6,420 nucleotides of DNA from Bacteroidaceae bacterium (GTDB taxonomy: Bacteria > Bacteroidota > Bacteroidia > Bacteroidales > Bacteroidaceae), in contig CAAGHW010000026.1 in the NCBI GenBank assembly GCA_900769765.1, forward strand, positions 1-6,420, in the 5' to 3' direction. Shown here piece after piece: positions 1 through 4,207 of this stretch (positions are counted from its first letter, which is position 1; each line of letters opens with the position of its first letter). A program made the translations under genes and the position numbers. Below the pieces are notes generated by a model. The model made no database searches, had not been told where the DNA came from, and worked only from the letters and a program-made list of their open reading frames with translations.

Positions 1-254
1 ATGTGCTCGAGGAAGTGGGCAAGACCACGCTGATGCTCTTCTTCCTGAATAGAACCTACCTTCTGCGCAATATAGAAGTTCACAAGGTTCTTGTGTGTGT
101 CGTTGTGACGGATGTAATAGGTCATGCCGTTCTTGAGCTTACCCATTCTGACATCCTTGTCGACAGGGAGTTGTTTTTCATTGTTTGCTGTTGCAACAGT
201 TGTTACAAAGAGTGCCATAAAGCACACCAACAGCATTTTCAAATTAAATTTCAT
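1..254 (-). CDS. M16-family (insulinase-like) secreted zinc metalloprotease, N-terminal fragment
   Basis: Only the first 84 codons are in the window; the gene runs off the left edge. Residues 1-23 look like a Sec signal peptide: basic MKFNLK start, hydrophobic core MLLVCFMALFVTTV, then an ATA cleavage site before NNEK. No lipobox is seen, so a periplasmic or secreted protein is more likely than a lipoprotein. The mature part (LPVDKDVRMGKLKNGMTYYIRH) is the usual opening of M16 proteases, where a short strand-turn precedes 'LxNGxxYYI'. Residues 80-84 are HFLEH, the inverted zinc motif HxxEH: H80 and H84 would bind zinc and E83 is the catalytic base. The preceding GLAH is also typical. Bacteroidota members of this family are usually long, two-repeat proteins of about 900 residues; length and downstream metal ligand cannot be checked here. 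It is divergent from the small repeat-protein gene. The start at 254 is chosen because the signal peptide begins there. Confidence 0.9.
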   Translation of the reverse strand, partial: MKFNLKMLLVCFMALFVTTVATANNEKQLPVDKDVRMGKLKNGMTYYIRHNDTHKNLVNFYIAQKVGSIQEEEHQRGLAHFLEH

Positions 255-287
255 ATTATTTGTTTTAAAAATTTTCATCAAAACATG

Positions 288-295
288 CAAAATTA
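288..295 (-). promoter_or_regulatory. Putative -7 element for the M16 protease gene
   Basis: Read on the minus strand this is TAATTTTG, matching the Bacteroidota -7 consensus TAnnTTTG. It ends 34 bases before the M16 start codon, which would give a leader of roughly 25-30 nt. A good -33 TTTG at the usual 19-21 nt spacing is not present; the nearest is a TTG about 23 nt upstream. The region is A+T-rich, so a chance match is possible. Confidence 0.45.
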
Positions 296-399
296 CATAA
301 AAAGCATTATAAAAGAGACAATTTGTATGTTAATTAATGGTAATAAGGTATAAGTAAATTAATTGTAACCACTCGTACGACAACGTTCTATAGAATTGG

Positions 400-414
400 G
401 AAAATAATACCAAA
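400..414 (+). promoter_or_regulatory. 15-bp motif GAAAATAATACCAAA, single copy: putative operator
   Basis: The 15 bases are identical to those at 1571-1585, upstream of the BASS-men operon, and match 12 of 15 at 1592-1606. This copy lies 55 bp (start to start) upstream of the -7 element of the repeat-protein gene, in the same orientation. Its centre falls near -60 relative to the expected transcription start, a usual place for an AraC-type activator. Binding by the AraC-type protein encoded at 680-1504 is inferred, not shown. Confidence 0.45.
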
Positions 415-454
415 CCATCGGCTGATGTGAATAATCAGTTTCACTTTATTGCAA

Positions 455-462
455 TACCTTTG
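455..462 (+). promoter_or_regulatory. Putative -7 element for the repeat-protein gene
   Basis: TACCTTTG is a full match to TAnnTTTG. It ends 26 bases before the ATG at 489, giving an expected leader of about 20 nt. No clear TTTG -33 box is seen 19-21 nt upstream; TGTG at 426-429 is the closest and is too far. A weak -33 region would fit a promoter that needs the upstream motif at 400-414 and an activator. Confidence 0.5.
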
Positions 463-488
463 CCGATGTAATTTAAAAACTCCAAGTC

Positions 489-674
489 ATGAAAACACTT
501 AAACCAAAGAAAAGTAAAATTGAAGATGCCGTTGTCGGAGCATATCAGAAAATTGAAGACACCGTAGTTGGAACATATCAAAAGATTGAAGACACTGTGG
601 TAGGCAGTTACCAAAAAATTGAAGACAAGTTCGTTGAAAAATTCCTTGAGGAGAGGGATGAAGAAAAACAATAA
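489..674 (+). CDS. Small 11-residue-repeat protein, function unknown
   Basis: This encodes 61 residues. A basic head (MKTLKPKKS, residues 1-9) is followed by three 11-residue repeats: KIEDAVVGAYQ (10-20), KIEDTVVGTYQ (21-31) and KIEDTVVGSYQ (32-42). A diverged fourth unit, KIEDKFVEKFL (43-53), and an acidic tail, EERDEEKQ, complete it. There is no signal peptide, membrane segment or cysteine. If helical, the spacing of I, V, V and Y within each unit puts hydrophobic residues on one slowly twisting stripe (11 residues per three turns), so a long amphipathic helix that self-associates or lies on a membrane is plausible. Between units 1-3, seven of the nine invariant residues use differing synonymous codons, while amino-acid changes occur only at positions 5 and 9. 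This argues for a real protein under selection. It has its own promoter-like sequence and ends 5 bases before the end of the convergent araC gene. I recall similar short KIED/VVG-type proteins in gut bacteria but cannot name a family. Confidence 0.85.
   Translation: MKTLKPKKSKIEDAVVGAYQKIEDTVVGTYQKIEDTVVGSYQKIEDKFVEKFLEERDEEKQ
516..647 (+). repeat. Four tandem 33-bp coding repeats
   Basis: Units run 516-548, 549-581, 582-614 and 615-647. Each opens with AAA/AAG-ATT-GAA-GAT/GAC (KIED). The first three share the full 11-residue pattern and the fourth diverges after KIED. Third-codon positions differ widely between units, so the duplication is old rather than a recent slippage product. Confidence 0.9.
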
Positions 675-679
675 AAGAT

Positions 680-1504
680 TTATGGCATATCGTCACTCTT
701 GCAGGAGTGACGATATGCTTTGGGAGACACTCCCTCTACTCTTTTGAAGTATTTTCCAAAAACTGATTGGGAAGAGAATTCAAGTTCGTCACTAATCTGT
801 TGGATAGTCATTGTGGTTGATGTAAGACAACTTTTGGCATACAGCACAACATACCGTTCAATCCATTCCAATGCTGTCATTCCGGTCTCTTGCTTTAACA
901 AAGATGAGAGATATTTCTTTGAAACGCACAGTTTATTTGCATAAAATTCTATTTCGCGTTCCGTTTTGAAATGTTCAGAGACAAGCGACATGAATTTCTC
1001 GCATTTTTCCTGCTGTGCTGTCAGCGAGGATGGTTTGCTCTGAAGCCCATGCATATAATATCCGAGTCCGTAATAATAAGCCGAAAAAAGATGTCTGATT
1101 ATATCTTCCTTATATGGATTGTCGTGTTGTTTTATTAAACTTGAAACCTGTCTATAAACTGAGGAAAGAACATCCACCACCTCACTGCTGATACTGTAGA
1201 ATTGGGTATTTTTGATAAAAAGCCTTTCCTGCAGACTTACAGGCAGATTCATGGAATCGGTAAAATCCGAACTCATCATTATACCAAAACCTGTAAAATC
1301 TTCATCTGTTTCAAAAGATTCAACAACCTGCCCAGGCAAAAATATTGCTACAGCAGGGGCATCCAACGAATATGTACGGAAGTCGACAATACAAGAAAAA
1401 CGCCCCTTTGTAACGACAATCTGTGTTACCTTATCTATCTTATGGGGAAAACGAAGCCCCTTAAGTATTGTCTCATTTTCAAGCAACTCTATATCTCCAA
1501 TCAT
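680..1504 (-). CDS. AraC/XylS-family transcriptional regulator
   Basis: This encodes 274 residues, a normal length for the family. Residues about 1-155 form the variable N-terminal part, probably a cupin-like ligand-sensing or dimer domain (strand-rich VTQIVVTKGRFSCIVDF ... PAVAIFLPGQ). The C-terminal DNA-binding domain has two helix-turn-helix units: about 184-205 (EIEFYANKLCVSKKYLSSLLK) and about 233-255 (TIQQISDELEFSSQSVFGKYFK). It closes with the family signature GVSPKAYR (258-265). The ligand is unknown. The gene is divergent from the BASS-menG-menA operon and convergent with the repeat-protein gene; the intergenic regions before both carry the same 15-bp motif, which makes them its likely targets. 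The start at 1504 sits just behind a good promoter (1521-1552); the leader would be only about 10 nt, so weak leader-dependent translation is possible. The last 12 codons overlap a strong hairpin at 685-718. Confidence 0.93.
   Translation of the reverse strand: MIGDIELLENETILKGLRFPHKIDKVTQIVVTKGRFSCIVDFRTYSLDAPAVAIFLPGQVVESFETDEDFTGFGIMMSSDFTDSMNLPVSLQERLFIKNTQFYSISSEVVDVLSSVYRQVSSLIKQHDNPYKEDIIRHLFSAYYYGLGYYMHGLQSKPSSLTAQQEKCEKFMSLVSEHFKTEREIEFYANKLCVSKKYLSSLLKQETGMTALEWIERYVVLYAKSCLTSTTMTIQQISDELEFSSQSVFGKYFKRVEGVSPKAYRHSCKSDDMP
685..718. terminator. Perfect 14-bp hairpin between convergent genes, probable terminator
   Basis: The left arm GCATATCGTCACTC (685-698) and right arm GAGTGACGATATGC (705-718) are perfect reverse complements around the loop TTGCAG. 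The hairpin lies wholly inside the 3' end of the araC-type gene, encoding its residues 263-274 (AYRHSCKSDDMP), and begins 10 bases after the stop codon of the repeat-protein gene. On the minus strand it is followed by a T-rich tract (ATCTTTTATTGTTTTTC on the transcript), which suits intrinsic termination of araC, although the U-tract begins several bases after the stem. On the plus strand only a short TTT follows, so termination of the small gene would rest mainly on the stem, or the hairpin may protect its mRNA 3' end. Confidence 0.65.
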
Positions 1505-1520
1505 CGATGTCCTATTTCTG

Positions 1521-1552
1521 CAAATCTACGCAAACAATAATTATTAAACAAA
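1521..1552 (-). promoter_or_regulatory. Promoter of the AraC-type regulator gene
   Basis: On the minus strand this reads TTTG (1552-1549), a 20-base spacer, then TAGATTTG (1528-1521). Both elements and the spacing fit the Bacteroidota consensus TTTG-N19-21-TAnnTTTG, and this is the best promoter in the window. Transcription should start near 1515, about 10 bases before the start codon. The tandem operator-like motifs at 1571-1606 begin 18 bp upstream of its -33 element, leaving room for autoregulation. Confidence 0.7.
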
Positions 1553-1570
1553 AAACGGATGGATTAGTAA

Positions 1571-1606
1571 GAAAATAATACCAAAAAAGAGGAAAATCAG
1601 ACCAAA
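1571..1606 (+). promoter_or_regulatory. Tandem 15-bp motifs in the araC/BASS divergent region: putative operator
   Basis: GAAAATAATACCAAA (1571-1585) is followed 21 bp later by GAAAATCAGACCAAA (1592-1606). They match at 12 of 15 positions, with the halves GAAAAT and ACCAAA kept and the three middle bases changed. Two direct repeats set two helical turns apart is the usual arrangement of AraC-family sites. They lie between the divergent promoters, 97 and 76 bp (start to start) upstream of the BASS -7 element and in its orientation. The surrounding sequence is A-rich, so chance similarity must be weighed, but the exact copy at 400-414 upstream of another gene argues against it. Confidence 0.55.
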
Positions 1607-1667
1607 AAAGTAAAATAATAAAAGGTCGCTTTTTTTCATAACAGCATCGTAATATTATATTTTGTTG

Positions 1668-1675
1668 TATATTTG
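1668..1675 (+). promoter_or_regulatory. Putative -7 element of the BASS-menG-menA operon
   Basis: TATATTTG matches TAnnTTTG and ends 22 bases before the ATG at 1698, giving a leader of about 17 nt. No TTTG is found at the expected -33 position, which would be consistent with activator dependence through the motifs at 1571-1606. Confidence 0.5.
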
Positions 1676-1697
1676 AGCAAAACTCGAATATATCATA

Positions 1698-2552
1698 ATG
1701 AATACAATCTGGATTGTGATGCCTATCCTCATTGTGCTAATGTTCCTATTGGGAACAGAACTCAACAAGGAGGCATTTATAAATGTAGCAAGACACCCTA
1801 AAGCTGTTGTTCTGGGAATGGTGGGACAGATAATCCTGTTACCGCTCATTGCTTTCACACTTGCATGGACACTGAATTTACCACCGGTATATTTTATGGG
1901 CCTTGTGCTTATAGCCTGTTGTCCGGGTGGCAGTTCGTCAAACGTATTTTCAATGCTTGCAAAGGGCGATGTTGCCCTTTCAGTGACACTTACGGCTGTG
2001 AGCAGCATTATAACCCTTTTTACCCTCCCAATCATTATGGAGTTTACTTCATATTATGTTTCACACAATGCAGGAACAACAATAGAACTGCCTATTGGCA
2101 AGCTGCTGATGCAAAATATTGTACTATTCTTCATTCCTTTACTTGCCGGAATGTTGCTACGCTACAAAAGCCCGGCATGGGCAGCCAAAGTAAGCAGGGC
2201 GTTAAACAAGATTGCATTTCCTGCACTTATGTTGCTTGCATTCCTCTTCTTTCTGCAATATACACAAGAGATAATGGAGAACTTCCGTCTGATAGGTTTC
2301 GCTTGCGGTATGCTAATAATAACAAGTATGCTATGCAGTTCGCTACTATCTCGAATAGGAAATCTCACAAATGCTATCCGCCACACAATAGTAATTGAGG
2401 TGGGAATGCAGAATGCAGCTCAGGCAATAGCAATTGCAACCTCTCCGTTCATATTCAACAGTGGCGAAATGGCTATACCGGCAATCATATACGCACTGCT
2501 GATGAACGTATTGCTATTGCTGTACATAACCAGATTAAAATATTCAAAGTAA
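1698..2552 (+). CDS. Bile acid:sodium symporter (BASS) family transporter
   Basis: This is a 284-residue inner-membrane protein with about nine hydrophobic segments. The family motifs are clear: LGTELNKEAFINVARHPKAV (18-37), ACCPGGSSSN (73-82) and EVGMQN (234-239). Placed by eye against the Neisseria ASBT homologue (from memory), the sodium ligands are all present: Q44, S81, N82, S95, T99, E234 and Q238. Sodium-coupled uptake of an organic anion is therefore likely. The substrate is not readable: BASS members carry bile acids, pantothenate, ketopantoate, pyruvate and other acids. The start is firm, because an in-frame stop lies at 1674-1676 with no other start codon between. The protein thus lacks the extra first helix of the ten-helix bacterial members and resembles the nine-helix layout. 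It is the first gene of the operon, 7 bases before menG. A role tied to quinone synthesis or to its acidic precursors is inference only. Confidence 0.9.
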   Translation: MNTIWIVMPILIVLMFLLGTELNKEAFINVARHPKAVVLGMVGQIILLPLIAFTLAWTLNLPPVYFMGLVLIACCPGGSSSNVFSMLAKGDVALSVTLTAVSSIITLFTLPIIMEFTSYYVSHNAGTTIELPIGKLLMQNIVLFFIPLLAGMLLRYKSPAWAAKVSRALNKIAFPALMLLAFLFFLQYTQEIMENFRLIGFACGMLIITSMLCSSLLSRIGNLTNAIRHTIVIEVGMQNAAQAIAIATSPFIFNSGEMAIPAIIYALLMNVLLLLYITRLKYSK

Positions 2553-2559
2553 ATACTTT

Positions 2560-3270
2560 ATGGCAAAGAAAGAGAAAATAAAAAATCTGTTCGACAATAT
2601 CGCACCCGATTACGACAAGCTCAATCACATACTGTCACTGAACATAGACAAGGGATGGCGCAAAAAGGCAGTACGCGAGATTGTGGATTGCAACAAACCT
2701 CTTACCGTGCTCGATGTAGCATGCGGTACGGGAGATTTTACAATAGAAATATGCAAAAGGGCAACAGAGGGTAGTTGCGTAACTGGCATTGACCTTTCAG
2801 AGGGAATGATGAAGGTGGGACGCGAAAAGATTAAAGCAGCCGGAATGTGCGCAACATTGGAATATGGCGACTGCGAGGCTCTTGAATACCCCGACAACAC
2901 TTTTGACCGCATATCCGTAGGATTCGGTGTACGCAATTTTGAACACCTTGACATTGGACTCAAAGAGATGCATCGCGTTCTGAAACCGGGCGGCAAGCTT
3001 GTTATTCTTGAACTTTCGGTGCCATCGAATCCTATAATACGTTGGTGTTACAAACTTTACTTTTTGAATATACTTCCGGCGATAGGCGGAATGATATCAG
3101 GCGACAGAGGGGCATACGAATATCTGCCGGCATCGGTACTGCGCTTCCCTGCCCCGGACAAGTTCGTACCGATGATGTACAAGGCAGGCTTCGGCAAAGT
3201 AATACACAAAGCCTTTACTTTGGGAATATGCCGCATGTATATAGCTATAAAGAAGACAAAACAAGTATGA
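2560..3270 (+). CDS. menG: Demethylmenaquinone methyltransferase (MenG/UbiE family)
   Basis: This is a 236-residue class I S-adenosylmethionine methyltransferase of normal length. It performs the last step of menaquinone synthesis, C-methylation of demethylmenaquinone at the membrane face. The N-terminus has the UbiE signature (FDNIAPDYDKLNHILSLNIDKGWR, 11-34). SAM motif I is VLDVACGTGDF (50-60), and the acidic residue that holds the ribose is D78 in GIDLS. Further UbiE signatures are SVGFGVRNFEHL (119-130), RVLKPGGKLVILE (139-151) and YEYLPASVLRFP (186-197). In organisms that make ubiquinone the same enzyme also serves that pathway, but a Bacteroidota cell is expected to make menaquinone only. 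The stop codon overlaps the menA start (ATGA, 3267-3270), indicating translational coupling, and the pairing with menA supports the assignment. Confidence 0.96.
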   Translation: MAKKEKIKNLFDNIAPDYDKLNHILSLNIDKGWRKKAVREIVDCNKPLTVLDVACGTGDFTIEICKRATEGSCVTGIDLSEGMMKVGREKIKAAGMCATLEYGDCEALEYPDNTFDRISVGFGVRNFEHLDIGLKEMHRVLKPGGKLVILELSVPSNPIIRWCYKLYFLNILPAIGGMISGDRGAYEYLPASVLRFPAPDKFVPMMYKAGFGKVIHKAFTLGICRMYIAIKKTKQV

Positions 3271-4154
3271 TAAGAAAATGGATTGAAGCAATGCGCCTGC
3301 GCACACTGCCGGTGAGCATCGCCGGAGTGTTGGCTGGATGTGGCTGTGCCGTTTGGCAAGGGGGATTCTCTCTGATACCGGCTCTTCAATGCCTTTTGTT
3401 CGCATTGTCGGCACAGATAGCATCAAACTTCGGTAATGAATACTACGACTTCAAGAACGGAGTGGACCGCAAAGGACGCGAAGGATTCCGTCGTGGCGTA
3501 ACCGAAGGTGACATTTCCCCACGAAGCATGAAACATGCAACCTTTGCCATGCTCGGGCTTGCAGCCATAATTGGTTGTTCTATGCTTATATTCGGAGGTT
3601 TGTGGCTTATACCTATAGGTTGTGCAATACTGCTCTTTGCACTTGCATACAGCACAGGACCCTATCCGCTTTCCCACCATGGACTGGGCGATATCACCGT
3701 CATTATATTTTTCGGTATCATACCGGTAACACTCACCTGCTATCTGCAGACAGGCAATTGGAATAACCTGACGACAATTCTCTGCACAGCAATCGCCATA
3801 GGAATGCTTGCAGCAAACGTCCTTATCGTGAACAACTACAGAGACATGGACGACGACAAAGCTGTAGGCAAACGCACAACCGTTGTAATCTTTGGACGAC
3901 GCGTAATGGGATATGTGTATCTCCTGTCCGGCATCATCGCAATGACAATAATGCTACCCCTTTGGATGCAATTACCCCTATGGACACTCACAGTTCCGCT
4001 CATATACCTGTTTCTACACACAGCAACATGGTACAGAATGATACACAGCGATGGTGCTGCACTCAACCCAATCTTGGGAAGAACAGCTATAAACCTATTG
4101 CAATTCACTATGCTGTTGCTCGCAACCTTTATCATTGACAGCAGATACATATAA
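3267..4154 (+). CDS. menA: 1,4-dihydroxy-2-naphthoate polyprenyltransferase MenA
   Basis: This is a 295-residue UbiA-superfamily membrane enzyme that joins a polyprenyl diphosphate to 1,4-dihydroxy-2-naphthoate, giving demethylmenaquinone, the MenG substrate. It opens with the MenA-like WIEAMRLRTLPVSIAGVLAG (5-24). The first Mg-diphosphate motif is N54-x2-N57-x3-D61-x5-D67 (SNFGNEYYDFKNGVD). The second is NNYRDMDDDKAVGKRT (189-204), with D193 and D197. About eight or nine hydrophobic segments follow the usual plan. The frame is open further upstream to 3042, but the start at 3267 is preferred: it gives the normal MenA length and N-terminus, and it forms the ATGA overlap with menG. The extra upstream residues would be an out-of-frame reading of menG. 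Confidence 0.95.
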   Translation: MIRKWIEAMRLRTLPVSIAGVLAGCGCAVWQGGFSLIPALQCLLFALSAQIASNFGNEYYDFKNGVDRKGREGFRRGVTEGDISPRSMKHATFAMLGLAAIIGCSMLIFGGLWLIPIGCAILLFALAYSTGPYPLSHHGLGDITVIIFFGIIPVTLTCYLQTGNWNNLTTILCTAIAIGMLAANVLIVNNYRDMDDDKAVGKRTTVVIFGRRVMGYVYLLSGIIAMTIMLPLWMQLPLWTLTVPLIYLFLHTATWYRMIHSDGAALNPILGRTAINLLQFTMLLLATFIIDSRYI

Positions 4155-4207
4155 TACATACATAAAATAGACAGAAAATTGAAGTAAAAGAGGGATAAAA
4201 AATATAT

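Noticed and set aside
3..353. A 116-codon open frame on the plus strand at the left edge
   Set aside because: It is antisense to the M16 protease, which has a signal peptide and HxxEH. The rest lies in the A+T-rich promoter region.
516..647. The 33-bp tandem units considered as a CRISPR-like or slippage repeat
   Set aside because: The units are contiguous without spacers, in frame, and differ mainly at synonymous positions, so they are protein repeats.
1611..1625. Possible third tandem copy of the operator motif (TAAAATAATAAAAGG)
   Set aside because: It keeps AAAATAATA but loses the ACCAAA half and sits 19, not 21, bp from the previous copy. It is likely A+T-rich background.
1620..1633. Small inverted repeat AAAAG-GTCG-CTTTT followed by a T run
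   Set aside because: The stem is only five mostly A-T pairs and lies between divergent promoters, with no gene ending nearby, so a terminator makes no sense here.
1865..2398. A 177-codon open frame on the plus strand inside the BASS gene
   Set aside because: Its translation is rich in Cys, Tyr and His with no family features. It shadows the transporter, whose sodium-site motifs are intact.
3042..3266. Upstream extension of the menA frame
   Set aside because: It is an out-of-frame reading of the conserved menG 3' half. The ATG at 3267 gives the normal MenA N-terminus and an ATGA overlap.
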